DNA of 32,095 nt from Bacteroidales bacterium (GCA_900771365.1 CAAGNU010000226.1:1-32095), one strand, 5' to 3'; shown: positions 22,942 to 31,875, counted from the first letter of the stretch. Made by a program: numbers and translations. Notes: generated by a model not told the origin, from the letters alone.

Positions 22942-22959
22942 CTTGTTTATGAATTGAGG

Positions 22960-22974
22960 ATTGTGGCGGGAGCC
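22960..22974. repeat. Half element ATTGTGGCGGGAGCC, second copy
   Basis: Identical to 22045-22059. It lies 19 bp upstream of the LytTR start, in the opposite orientation to that gene. Confidence 0.65.
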
Positions 22975-23013
22975 GTTCTTCCAATCTGCTGATTTTGCTT
23001 GAGGTGGCTCATA

Positions 23014-26000
23014 TTATAGTTGTTTGTTGGAAGGAATGGGGGTGGTCTTTCGCTGCACGGTGTCGTTAACCTTTTTCTTCTTGTGGGGGAAGAGGTCGCG
23101 GAAGGAGTCGAAGTCTTTGGTGAGTTTGACTCCGATACCTTGCTTGTAGGGGAGCTCGGTGCGGGTGTAGTAGCTGGAGTTGGAACGGTGGAAGCCGTAG
23201 AAGTTGAAGTAGGGATTGAACTTGTAGCCCATCTCAACATCGCCGACAATCACGTTGGACATATTGGGGTCTATATCGTTGGTGTTGTTTCCGTAGCCGA
23301 AGGTGGATTCGAAGTAGAGTTTGTTCCATTGTTTGCTGATCCCCACATCGATTTGGCCAGCTGTAGTATTGGTTGCAGCTTGGTATTTGAAGTCCACGTC
23401 AACAATCTTGACCAGGTTGGAGACGATGCTGCTTGCTGAGGAGGTAAGGAGGCTCATGCCGTTGATGCCCTCGGTGAGGCCGCCCTCATTGCTGGCGCCA
23501 GTCGGTGAGAAGCGACCCAAGACGAGCAGCGAGATGGACTGGTTAAGCATCTCCATCTCGTTGTTGCGGTCGATATAGGTGAAGACCTGGTCCACCACAC
23601 TCTGTTCGGAGTTGGGAAGGCGGATGTCGAACTTGATAGTGGGGTCCTCCATGGTGCCGGAGAGGGTGATGATGTCCTGCACGGGCACGTAGGAGTCGCT
23701 TGCATTGATGGAGGTGTTGCCCATGAGCGAGGAAAGGTTTGTTCGGAGGGAGTAGGCTGCGTTGATGTTGAAGCGGGTATCGTTGATGCTTCCGGGGAAG
23801 TTCAGCGTGCTGCCCTCCTGGATGGCGAAGTTCTTGCTGATGAGCTGGATAAGGGAGAGGTTGATGTTGCCCGAGGAGAATTTGTAGTCACCCAGGATGT
23901 TGGGCTGTCCCCCGTCGCGCATGGAGACTTGTATATCGCCGTTACCCACAGCGGTGATATTTGCCGAGACTTGGTCGAAGTCCATGGGGAGGTGCAACTT
24001 CATGCCGGGAGTCACAGAGACACTGAGCTGCATGTTTATGCCGTTGCTCTTCACCACGGCGGGACGTGTCTGGATGCGCTGCGTGGTGCGGTTGGGGTTG
24101 TAGAAGGTGATGAACTCGTTCTCGTTCACCTCCTTTTGGTTATCGATGGGGACGTAGAGGTCGCTTCCGCTGAGTGCTGTGGTGTTTGCCGAGATGCGGA
24201 GCTGGTTGGCAGGACCTGTGATGCTGCCTTGTGCCGAGGCGAAAACCTTGCCGTAGAAATCGTCGCCCGCCTCTTTGTCAAGCACCAGGAGACGGTCGGT
24301 TTCGAGGTCGAGGTTGAGCATCACCTTGCCTTGGCTGAAACGAATGTCGCCGTTCACCTTGGCACTGTTGTTTTGATTGTCTTTTATGGAGAAGTCTTTT
24401 AACGTCAGCACGTTGTGTACGATGGACAAGGTGTCGTCAAAATGATAGTTGGCACCTGTGGGGGTGAGGCTTATCCCGCCCTCTTTAATGCCCAATGTGC
24501 CGTCGATAAGGGGCTCTTTCTGCGTGCCGTGGACGTGGATGTGGCCGCCGAGCAGGCCGCCGAGGTTTGAGACGATATTGACCAACATGGGTTCGGCTGT
24601 TTTAAGTTCCACATCGTCAAGGTCGACGTTGAAGTCCATTGTTGGAATCTGTTTGCCGAGGAGCATGTTGCCGTGTACGGCTATGGGGCGATGAAGGACG
24701 CCGTTATCGTTGTGTTCGGCCACAAGGTCTACAAGCAGTTTCGCACTATCGGCCACATAGTTTGACTCGATATTCACCACGCCGGCATCAAGCCCGTTTA
24801 TCGAGCAGTTGTCCACTACGAGGTTGGCATCGAAATAGGGTGTCTTGGAGAGGCCTTTGAGCGAGAAGAGGCCGTCGAGGGTGCCCTGCACGTCCAATCC
24901 GCCGTTTGGTATGAGCATCTGGCACAGGGACCCCAGCGAGAAGTCGTCGAAGGCCATTTTCACCACATCCTCGTCTGATTTAGAGATGTTGGCTTTGAGC
25001 GACACGGACTGTTCGTAGCCGTAGATTTTGAGGTTGTCGGCGAGGAGGCGGTCGTTGTTGAAGAAAATGCCGTTCGGGCAGCTCAGGCTCCATCTCTGCC
25101 CCATGATGTAGAAGTTGGGCTTGGTGATAACGAGCCTGTTGTCTTGGCCTGAGCTGGTGAGGAACAGCTCTATGTCGCCTTCGTTCGTAGTGGTTGAGGC
25201 GTTGTCGTCCCAGCGTAGGTTGAGGGTGGAGAGGTCGCCTCCGAGCCCCGAGGTGAGGTAGATGTTCTCCAAGAGCGGGCGTTCACCGAGGACGATATTG
25301 TTGGAGCGGATGTTGAGCCGGTAGGTGGTGCCTGCTGCACCTCCGTTGAACCCGATGTCGTTGAGGGTGATGTTGTTGAAGGATATTGCGTCGGACACGA
25401 AGACCATCTTCAGTGCCTCGCCGTAGTTGTAGTTTCCGTGGAATGAGGAGCCGTCGGCAATCTTGAGTCCGGGGACGATGTTCTGGAAGGTGCCCTTCTC
25501 GTCGTTCCAGGTCATATCGAGGTCGAAGTTGGAACTGTACAGTTCTGAGAGGTCGGCAGAGTCTGTTGTGCGGTAGGGGTTGTAGTATGTGGGCACGTAT
25601 CGGTCGCAGAAGTCGCGCACCAGTGAGGGGAGGACGGAGTATTTGAAATATCCTCGCATCGTCATATCGAGCCAGTCGCAGTTGAGGTTCAGCCTTCTGA
25701 GGCCTCCGAAGCCTTCGCTGAGGATGTCGAGCTTGTCCAGGCTGATGTTGCGATGTCCGATGCTGCAATGGGTGTTCTTAGCCGATACGGAGCCGAGGAG
25801 GTCGTCGAGGGTGCCGCCGTGGATGTCGGCGTGGACCTGTGTGGAGAGCACCACCGAGGAGTCGGCTTTCACCAGGTGTAGGTCGGAGAGGTGGGCATGG
25901 TTGAGGATGAGGTCGGCATAGTATCTCTTGTCGGAGAGGTCTGCCGAGGCGGTGAGGTCGAGGTCTATGAGCGTGTCCTTTAGCACGATGTCGGCACTGA

Positions 26001-27477
26001 GATGTTGCTTTGAGAGGTCGGCTGTGATGGCTGTGCGGTCTATGTCGTTGCCTTTGAAGATGGTGTTGTAGAGCCTGCCTTCGACAGAAGCCTCCATGGT
26101 CTTGGGGTCGAATCCCGTGCCTTGGACCGTGATGTGGAAGCCTGTGCGCGACACCCATTCGTTGGGCAGCAAGGTGCGCAGCCCCATCACTTTCGATTCG
26201 AGGTCGGCGTCATACATGAAATCGTGGCAGGTTGTGTCGTAGTTCAGGCTTGCCTTGGCGGTGAGGTCGCCGATCATAGAGTTCAGCTCCACCTCGGCCT
26301 GGCAGTCCTTCATGCCGCCGTGGAGCGAGGCCGCCATATCGATGATGCACATCTGGCGGATGAGCTCGGGCAGCTTCATAGTGATGCCCTCGGGGTGCTT
26401 CACAGCGGCGAGGTCGGCGTAGTTGGTGTGGAGGTGGTGAATCTCGGCATCGATAGTGGTGATGTTAATCTTTGGCAGGCCTTCGATATGGGCGTCGAGG
26501 CTCAGGTCGCTGTTCTCGCCGAACGAGGCGGTCAACCCCTCGGCATATATGTCGCTCACGGGTCCGTGGATATGGCCCTGCACCCGCACCTTGTTGTCGA
26601 TACCCCACAGCGTGGGTGCCCAGAACGAGGCATCGCGGAGGTTTACCTCGGTGCCCTCTTTCAGCACCACGTCGTGGTTCACCTCGTTGCAGTAGTCCTT
26701 CATCCAGTTGTGGTACATCAGTTTGGCGTCCATGAACACGCGGCTGTCGCCCGTCTGGAGGTCGAAGTTTGTGGCAGATATGCCGTTGCGGGAGACCACC
26801 ACATCCGCGGAGAGGTCCACCACATGCAGCCCCGAGGCCTCAGTGGTGGAGAAAGAGACGATGCGGGTGCTGATGCTGTCCCCAATAACCGTCACGTTGC
26901 GGAAGTAGGCCGAAGTGCCGTAGTAGCGCATGTGTGGGATGTCCACGCCGTTAGCGTATTGGCGAGGCCCCTCATGCGGGAGGTCCTGGATATAGTCGAT
27001 ATTGCGGAGCCGGAGTTGACCCACCTCCACGCGGAAAGGCGTGGTGTGCGGCTTCTTGGGCTTGTCTGAGGCATAGTGGTCGATAATGTACTGGAGGTTG
27101 GTGTAGTGCTTGCCATCGGGCTTGAGGATGGACTCGAAATGGTAGCGTCCGTTGCGGAGATAGACGTGGTCGAACTTCAGCGAGTGGTCGCGGAAGGGGA
27201 AGCGCTTGAAACGGCACGAGATGTGCTCGCCTTTGAAAATGGTGTCGTTCGAGGGGGAGATGAGCTCCACGTCGTCCAGTATCACATGGCTGATAGGGCT
27301 GAAGTGCATGGCGCCAATCTTCACCTTGCCGCCCCATTCCTTCGATAGGCGGCTGCCCGCCACGGCGCCGATATAGCTCTGCACCACCGTGAAGTTGAGC
27401 AGAGCCACCAGCACATAGAGTCCCAAGAAGAAGAGCCCTACCCCGCGCCATATATTATGTCTTTTATTCTTACGCAT
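23014..27477 (-). CDS. tamB: TamB-like translocation/assembly protein (DUF490)
   Basis: A 1487-residue AsmA-like envelope protein. A basic N-terminus is followed by one membrane helix (about 10-30), which anchors it in the inner membrane. The long middle is beta-rich, with repeating amphipathic strands (SISTRIVSFSTTEASGLHV, LDLTASADLSDKRYYADL), the hallmark of bridge-like lipid-transport proteins. The C-terminal 400 residues form the DUF490/TamB domain, with DPTIKFDIRLP, LVLGRFSP and KQWNKLYFESTFGYGN. Homologs take part in outer-membrane protein assembly and phospholipid transport. It is longer than the gammaproteobacterial protein, as usual in Bacteroidota. No tamA-like gene is adjacent. It follows the TPR gene after 132 bp. 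Confidence 0.93.
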   Translation of the reverse strand: MRKNKRHNIWRGVGLFFLGLYVLVALLNFTVVQSYIGAVAGSRLSKEWGGKVKIGAMHFSPISHVILDDVELISPSNDTIFKGEHISCRFKRFPFRDHSLKFDHVYLRNGRYHFESILKPDGKHYTNLQYIIDHYASDKPKKPHTTPFRVEVGQLRLRNIDYIQDLPHEGPRQYANGVDIPHMRYYGTSAYFRNVTVIGDSISTRIVSFSTTEASGLHVVDLSADVVVSRNGISATNFDLQTGDSRVFMDAKLMYHNWMKDYCNEVNHDVVLKEGTEVNLRDASFWAPTLWGIDNKVRVQGHIHGPVSDIYAEGLTASFGENSDLSLDAHIEGLPKINITTIDAEIHHLHTNYADLAAVKHPEGITMKLPELIRQMCIIDMAASLHGGMKDCQAEVELNSMIGDLTAKASLNYDTTCHDFMYDADLESKVMGLRTLLPNEWVSRTGFHITVQGTGFDPKTMEASVEGRLYNTIFKGNDIDRTAITADLSKQHLSADIVLKDTLIDLDLTASADLSDKRYYADLILNHAHLSDLHLVKADSSVVLSTQVHADIHGGTLDDLLGSVSAKNTHCSIGHRNISLDKLDILSEGFGGLRRLNLNCDWLDMTMRGYFKYSVLPSLVRDFCDRYVPTYYNPYRTTDSADLSELYSSNFDLDMTWNDEKGTFQNIVPGLKIADGSSFHGNYNYGEALKMVFVSDAISFNNITLNDIGFNGGAAGTTYRLNIRSNNIVLGERPLLENIYLTSGLGGDLSTLNLRWDDNASTTTNEGDIELFLTSSGQDNRLVITKPNFYIMGQRWSLSCPNGIFFNNDRLLADNLKIYGYEQSVSLKANISKSDEDVVKMAFDDFSLGSLCQMLIPNGGLDVQGTLDGLFSLKGLSKTPYFDANLVVDNCSINGLDAGVVNIESNYVADSAKLLVDLVAEHNDNGVLHRPIAVHGNMLLGKQIPTMDFNVDLDDVELKTAEPMLVNIVSNLGGLLGGHIHVHGTQKEPLIDGTLGIKEGGISLTPTGANYHFDDTLSIVHNVLTLKDFSIKDNQNNSAKVNGDIRFSQGKVMLNLDLETDRLLVLDKEAGDDFYGKVFASAQGSITGPANQLRISANTTALSGSDLYVPIDNQKEVNENEFITFYNPNRTTQRIQTRPAVVKSNGINMQLSVSVTPGMKLHLPMDFDQVSANITAVGNGDIQVSMRDGGQPNILGDYKFSSGNINLSLIQLISKNFAIQEGSTLNFPGSINDTRFNINAAYSLRTNLSSLMGNTSINASDSYVPVQDIITLSGTMEDPTIKFDIRLPNSEQSVVDQVFTYIDRNNEMEMLNQSISLLVLGRFSPTGASNEGGLTEGINGMSLLTSSASSIVSNLVKIVDVDFKYQAATNTTAGQIDVGISKQWNKLYFESTFGYGNNTNDIDPNMSNVIVGDVEMGYKFNPYFNFYGFHRSNSSYYTRTELPYKQGIGVKLTKDFDSFRDLFPHKKKKVNDTVQRKTTPIPSNKQL

Positions 27478-27609
27478 TCAAACAGCCGTTCAAAATATAG
27501 AATTATATAATAACGCACGCTTCTCGAAAATATTTTCTCAAGAGCAAGAATTTTTTTCCGAAGGTCTCCCCACCCTCGGAACCCCCTCAAAACGAGAGAG
27601 GTGTTAGTC

Positions 27610-28632
27610 CTATAAATTCTTCAGTCTCTCTTCGCAGAGTCGCTTTTTCTCTTCCAATAATTTTTTGATTTTTTCATTAGGTTTAAGGCTCAAGCCTGTG
27701 ATGCAGTCGTCCAATGCTTTCTGGTAATATTCCTTGGCTTTCGCCTTGTCGGTCTCCTTCTCGGCCATGGCAATATAGATGTCGGCACGAGTGTCGAAAA
27801 TAGATGCTCGTTGAGAGTCCTTCTTGATGGCTATGTCGGCATATTTAAGGGCTTGGTCGAGTTCCCCTATTTTGAGATAAGCGTTTGCTATGTTGTTGTA
27901 TGCTTTAGCATAATTGGGGTTCAGTTCGATGGCGTTGGTGTAGTTTTCGATGGCTTTGTCGAAATCTCTGTTGTCTTTGTATGCGTTGCCGCGGTTGTAG
28001 TATGCTGTAGCATAATTGGGGTTCAGTTTGATGGCTTCGGTGTAGTCTTTGATAGCTTTGTCGAAATCTCTTTTGCCGCAGTGTGCTGCGCCGCGGTTGT
28101 TATATATTTTATAAAGATCATCCCATGGTTGAGATAGTTTACTTGCAATATTAAGAGCTTTGGTGTATAATGTAATTATCATGTCTGTGTCATCTTTTTC
28201 GAAGTAGGCTTGGTTAGAGAGAGCATATATTTTTGCAATTTCTGCGGCATCTTTGGCTTCTATGGTGTGGCTGTTCGCTTCAAAGGTCATTTTTTCAAGG
28301 GTTGACAATTTTTTCTTCATGTCATCTTTGAAATCTTTGCTTATCAAGTAGGGTATCAAAACACCAACTAAAATCCCCAATAAGCCTATTATGGTGCCTA
28401 CATGTGTGACGTATGTGTTGTACATGCTTTCCATCTCGGAGCGAAGCTGGTCTGTGGATTCTTTGACGGCTTCTTGGGCTACAGCTTTTTGCTGGGCGGT
28501 CAGGGCGGCGGCGTGCTCGAGGCTGTCGAGATATTCTTGCGGGACGGTTACTGTCTTTCCTTGCTGGTTGGGTTCGGCGGAAATGGCGGTGAGGGAGAGG
28601 ACTGTTAGGATGATTATGATGATGCGTTTCAT
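27610..28632 (-). CDS. Exported TPR protein with a membrane helix
   Basis: A 340-residue protein. Residues 1-19 form a signal peptide, 35-72 are predicted helical or coiled coil, 76-97 form a membrane helix (HVGTIIGLLGILVGVLIPYLI), and 130-300 hold about four to five tetratricopeptide repeats. Two of these, centred on YNRGNAYKDNRDFDKAIENY, are nearly identical and come from DNA that repeats with a 102-bp (34-codon) period. The C-terminus is Lys/Glu-rich. TPRs mediate protein contacts, so it is probably a scaffold at the inner membrane. The orientation of the TPR part is uncertain. It has a TATATTTG promoter and lies upstream of tamB, possibly in the same transcript. Confidence 0.82.
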   Translation of the reverse strand: MKRIIIIILTVLSLTAISAEPNQQGKTVTVPQEYLDSLEHAAALTAQQKAVAQEAVKESTDQLRSEMESMYNTYVTHVGTIIGLLGILVGVLIPYLISKDFKDDMKKKLSTLEKMTFEANSHTIEAKDAAEIAKIYALSNQAYFEKDDTDMIITLYTKALNIASKLSQPWDDLYKIYNNRGAAHCGKRDFDKAIKDYTEAIKLNPNYATAYYNRGNAYKDNRDFDKAIENYTNAIELNPNYAKAYNNIANAYLKIGELDQALKYADIAIKKDSQRASIFDTRADIYIAMAEKETDKAKAKEYYQKALDDCITGLSLKPNEKIKKLLEEKKRLCEERLKNL

Positions 28633-28668
28633 GACGTTGCGTGTTTTTGTCTGGGTTTATTGATTTTG

Positions 28669-28676
28669 CAAATATA
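28669..28676 (-). promoter_or_regulatory. Promoter -7 box of the TPR gene
   Basis: The minus strand reads TATATTTG, an exact TAnnTTTG match, about 37 bp upstream of the start at 28632. Confidence 0.7.
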
Positions 28677-28884
28677 CGAATTTTTTTTGATATGTAGAGA
28701 AAATTTTACGCTGTTCTATATGGCGGCTAATTCTATTAGGAGATTTTAGGATTCTGATGGTCGAATGTTAAAATCCGGAGTCCGGAAGTGGACAAAGCAC
28801 TGCTTTTTTGCCCAAAGACCTAAGTGGCTTCGCCACAGCTACATAGTGGATTCACCTTTTCTTCGCCCATTTTCCGCTTGGGAA

Positions 28885-28928
28885 GCGGAGGTGCGGCGAA
28901 GGTGCGGCGAAGGTTGGGCGGAGCTTCG
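28885..28928. repeat. 11-bp-period tandem repeat, island 3
   Basis: Four 11-mers: GCGGAGGTGCG, GCGAAGGTGCG, GCGAAGGTTGG and GCGGAGCTTCG, in the orientation of the right half of island 2. Just before it are a TCCGCTT/AAGCGGA hairpin with a GGG loop (28873-28889) and the word CTTCGCCC, complement of the shared GGGCGAAG. Confidence 0.8.
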
Positions 28929-29171
28929 GCGGCTCGTGGCTGTCGTGCCTCGAAATGTTAAAATCGCATCGGATTTTAACAGTCCTGTCAGCCCCGTGGC
29001 TCGGCCTTGTCCGCAGGCGCGGCACAGGGATGTGTAGCGCGGCACGCTATACTTTCAAAGGGGCGTTGTCGGACGCGGGAAGTCGGCTCCGAAGGGGCGG
29101 AAGGGCGGGGGAGATGGAGGACGTCGATGAGGATATTGAAAACTTTTTTTTATTATGTCGCGATTAATTCG

Positions 29172-29179
29172 TATCTTTG
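29172..29179 (+). promoter_or_regulatory. Promoter -7 box of the His-rich barrel gene
   Basis: TATCTTTG, an exact TAnnTTTG match, 64 bp upstream of the ATG at 29244. Confidence 0.75.
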
Positions 29180-29243
29180 CATTTTATTTAAGTGGAATTA
29201 AACAGTCATTTTGTACGCAAAAAAATATAAAATATCTATAACT

Positions 29244-30473
29244 ATGAAGAAAGTCTTAACTATCGTTATGTTGCTCGCTGTCATGGGCGTTGCAATGGCC
29301 CAGAGACCGGGCGTGAAGGAGTATGTGTCTGTCCTGATAACTTTCAACGACACGAATATGCTCCCCCAGGATTCTTTGAATAAATACGGTGTTTTCCTCC
29401 AGACCCGCACGGGCCGTATGGCTAATGCGCTCATCGAGGCCGACCAGTATCAGAATTTTCTTAATGCCGGCTTGGTGGAGCGCGTGCAGCCCTCTACCCG
29501 CGTGATGCTCCGCGATGAGCAGGTCAACCCCTTCGCTCATCATCACCATCACGGCGAGGCTTGCAGCCACGACGGCAAGTGCAAGCATGACGGCGCCCAG
29601 TGCGACGGCAGCCACCATCACAAGGCTAAGGCTGGCAAGGTGTCCCGCAAGGTCCGCAAGGTCGTGCCTGTGTATGACGAGTACGGCGAGTTTATGCACA
29701 ACGACACCATTTATGCAGACGACCACCGCAAGGCTCGCAAAGATCAGGCAAGGGTTGTAGAGGTGCCCGCTGATGGCTATGCCACTGAGGACGAGGCTGT
29801 CGAAGAGACCGCCATCGCTGAGGACGCCCTCGACAACCACGGCTTCTATCTCGGCCTGATGCTCGGCGGCTCCAGCAACGCTTTCGATGCCGAGCTCCCC
29901 CTCTGGGACGGCGAATACTTCACCCGTCGCGGCATCAACCTCGAAGCTCGTTTCGGCTATCAGTTCAACGAGTGGTTCGGCATCCGTTCCGGCATCCAGA
30001 TGATGTCCAAGAACTACAGCGCCGACCTCAATGTCAAGTATCTCAACTTTGAGGGTTCCTACACCACCGATAACCAGAACCTCTACCTCCAGCTCCCCGT
30101 CATGGCCGACCTCTCCCTCGGCGGCGAGGCTGTCCGCATCCATTTCATGGCTGGCGGCTATGCTGGCTTCTGGGCTACTCAGTGGCGTCAGGGCTATGTC
30201 TACGTCTCCGGCGATGAGCGTCCCTGGATCGGCAACGCTTATCATTTCGTGAAGGCCGAAGATGACTCCTTCTCCGACAACCGCTTCGACGCCGGCTTGG
30301 CTGGCGGCCTCGGCCTCGAACTCCGCGTGGCTCCCGCTTGGCGTCTCCTCTTCGAAGGCAACTACTACCACGGCCTCATCAGCACCTCCAAGGGCGTGAA
30401 CGCTCTCGGCGAGGCCTACAAGACCTTCAACCGCACCTGGACCTTCGGCATGGGTGTGACATATCAGTTCTAA
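29244..30473 (+). CDS. Barrel protein with prodomain-like N-terminus and His/Cys-rich linker
   Basis: A 409-residue exported protein. Residues 1-20 form a signal peptide (VMGVAMAQ). Residues about 25-95 (VSVLITFND, LNKYGVFLQTRTGRMANALIE, VERVQPSTRV) resemble the N-terminal prodomain of Bacteroidota subtilisin-like peptidases, but no protease domain follows. A linker then carries HHHHH, four Cys and further His, ending HHH, a likely metal-binding stretch. A basic and then an acidic segment lead into an OMP_b-brl-type barrel (from about 195) ending in the aromatic YQF required by BAM. It is monocistronic, with promoter and terminator. The combination is unusual; the barrel class is fairly sure, but the role is not known. 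Confidence 0.78.
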   Translation: MKKVLTIVMLLAVMGVAMAQRPGVKEYVSVLITFNDTNMLPQDSLNKYGVFLQTRTGRMANALIEADQYQNFLNAGLVERVQPSTRVMLRDEQVNPFAHHHHHGEACSHDGKCKHDGAQCDGSHHHKAKAGKVSRKVRKVVPVYDEYGEFMHNDTIYADDHRKARKDQARVVEVPADGYATEDEAVEETAIAEDALDNHGFYLGLMLGGSSNAFDAELPLWDGEYFTRRGINLEARFGYQFNEWFGIRSGIQMMSKNYSADLNVKYLNFEGSYTTDNQNLYLQLPVMADLSLGGEAVRIHFMAGGYAGFWATQWRQGYVYVSGDERPWIGNAYHFVKAEDDSFSDNRFDAGLAGGLGLELRVAPAWRLLFEGNYYHGLISTSKGVNALGEAYKTFNRTWTFGMGVTYQF

Positions 30474-30491
30474 AGAAGATTTGTTCGGCAT

Positions 30492-30540
30492 GGGCGGATG
30501 CCTCCACTTCCTCTGTGTGGGCTCCGCCCTTATTTTGTTT
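30492..30540 (+). terminator. Probable terminator of the His-rich barrel gene
   Basis: GGGCGGA (30492-30498) and TCCGCCC (30523-30529) form a 7-bp stem around 24 bases, followed by TTATTTTGTTT. It begins 19 bp after the stop codon. Confidence 0.65.
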
Positions 30541-30599
30541 GGAGGAATAGGAAGTCGTGCGGGAGTCGTCATCTCCTTATTAATATAGAGGACTTCTAA

Positions 30600-30780
30600 T
30601 TATTCGTGTTAATTTAATATTTTGATAAACATAAATTATCATGAATTGTCCATGAATTTAATCATAAATTATTATTGTACAATAAATTAATTCATAAAAA
30701 AATCGTGAATAATTTATGGGGATTTGTGTAGATAATCTTATTATCATTCAATTCTCTTGAATTTATAGAAGTTGCCTATA
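30600..30780. other. A/T-rich leader with inverted repeats
   Basis: CATAAATTAT occurs at 30630 and 30663, and its inverse AATAATTTATG at 30708-30718, giving a perfect 11-bp inverted repeat. The base composition is much richer in A/T than elsewhere. It precedes copy C of the leader element and the nnrD gene; I found no standard -7 box. Confidence 0.6.
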
Positions 30781-30853
30781 GAATTATTGTTTGAAACATA
30801 CCCCGCCACTTTGTGTCATCCTTTAGCCTCCCGAAAGGGGAGGGATGAAGCCG
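30781..30853 (+). repeat. Two-hairpin leader element, copy C
   Basis: Third copy: GAATTATTGTTTGAAACATAC, then CCCCGCCACTTTGTGTC, where the first stem is degraded, then the CCTCCCGAAAGGGGAGG stem, ending GAAGCCGT. It ends 38 bp before the nnrD start. The second stem is kept although its bases differ from copies A and B. Confidence 0.75.
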
Positions 30854-30891
30854 TCCTCCCAATATTCCAACCGTCTAATCTATAAAACACC

Positions 30892-31782
30892 ATGCTTACG
30901 ATTGATGAGAACACTTTCGAGGTGGACAGCCCTGTGTGGCCCGACTTCCTCAACCGTCGCAATCCCGAGAGCCACAAAGGCACCTACGGCCACGCCCTCC
31001 TCATAGCGGGCAGCTATGGCAAGATGGGCGCCGCCGTCCTCGCGGCTCGTGCCTGCCTGCGCATGGGCGTGGGCCTGCTCACCGTGCATGTGCCGCGCCG
31101 AGGCGTGGACATCATGCAGGTTGCCGTGCCAGAGGCCATGGTCTCTATTGATGAGGACGAGGCACGCTGGCATCATCTCTTCACCCGCGAAGAACTCAGC
31201 CGCTATGATGCCGTGGCTCTCGGCCCCGGTCTTGGCACGGAGAGCACAGAGGCTCTGCGAGCCATTTTCGCGGCTTGCGAAGGCCTGCCCCTTGTGGTGG
31301 ACGCCGACGGGCTGAACATGCTCTCGCGTATGGATGACGGCAAGGAGCTGATACAGCGCCATGCCGCACCCATCGTCCTCACCCCGCACGCCAAGGAGTT
31401 CGAACGCCTCTTTGGCACTTTCCCCAGCGAGGCCGAGCGGCTCTCCGCACAGCGAGAAATCAGCCGCGAACTCGGCTGCATCATCGTCTATAAGGGCCAT
31501 CGTTCTCAGATTTCCGACAGGGACGGCAAAATCTATCGTAACACTACTGGAAATGCGGGACTTGCAACGGCAGGAAGCGGCGATGTGCTCACGGGAATAC
31601 TGCTCTCAATTATGTCGCAAAATAAAGAGTATCATATAGATGTGTGCATGTGCGTATGTCTGGGTGTGTGGCTGCATGGCAAATCTGGCGATTTTGCCCT
31701 TCAAAAGCAGTCGGAATGCAGCATCGTGGCGGGCGATATAGTAAAAAATTTAAAGTTTGTAACCATCAAAGAGACAATGTAA
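30892..31782 (+). CDS. nnrD: ADP-dependent NAD(P)H-hydrate dehydratase
   Basis: A 296-residue cytoplasmic repair enzyme of the ribokinase-like YjeF C-terminal (carbohydrate kinase, CARKD) family. It removes water from S-NAD(P)HX using ADP as phosphoryl source, restoring NAD(P)H. Visible motifs are HKGTYGHALLIAGSYGKMGAA near the start (28-48), ALGPGLGT, VVDADGLNML, VLTPHAKEFERLFG, and the nucleotide loop GNAGLATAGSGDVLTG (220-235). Many bacteria fuse this to the NAD(P)HX epimerase (YjeF N-terminal, NnrE); here it stands alone, and no nnrE is in the window. The stop is followed by a tRNA gene with its own promoter. Confidence 0.95.
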   Translation: MLTIDENTFEVDSPVWPDFLNRRNPESHKGTYGHALLIAGSYGKMGAAVLAARACLRMGVGLLTVHVPRRGVDIMQVAVPEAMVSIDEDEARWHHLFTREELSRYDAVALGPGLGTESTEALRAIFAACEGLPLVVDADGLNMLSRMDDGKELIQRHAAPIVLTPHAKEFERLFGTFPSEAERLSAQREISRELGCIIVYKGHRSQISDRDGKIYRNTTGNAGLATAGSGDVLTGILLSIMSQNKEYHIDVCMCVCLGVWLHGKSGDFALQKQSECSIVAGDIVKNLKFVTIKETM

Positions 31783-31840
31783 TAAGGTACGTGCAGAAAA
31801 CTTTTTTCAAAAAAAATTTGGTGGGTACAAAAAAATGTCG

Positions 31841-31848
31841 TATCTTTG
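31841..31848 (+). promoter_or_regulatory. tRNA-Asn promoter -7 box
   Basis: TATCTTTG with a TTTG -33 element at 31817-31820, 20 bp upstream of the box, so both halves of the Bacteroidota promoter are present. It lies 28 bp before the tRNA. Confidence 0.8.
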
Positions 31849-31875
31849 CACTCGCTTTCAAAGAAAAAAAGCATT

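Larger units (their letters stand above)
28633..29243. other. 610-bp spacer with repeat island 3
   Basis: The spacer separates divergent genes. It holds two promoters, the 11-bp repeat island, a GTTAAAATC/GATTTTAAC hairpin (28957-28980), and a CCGGAGTCCGG hairpin near 28774. The word ATGTTAAAATC occurs twice. I see no gene. Confidence 0.65.
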
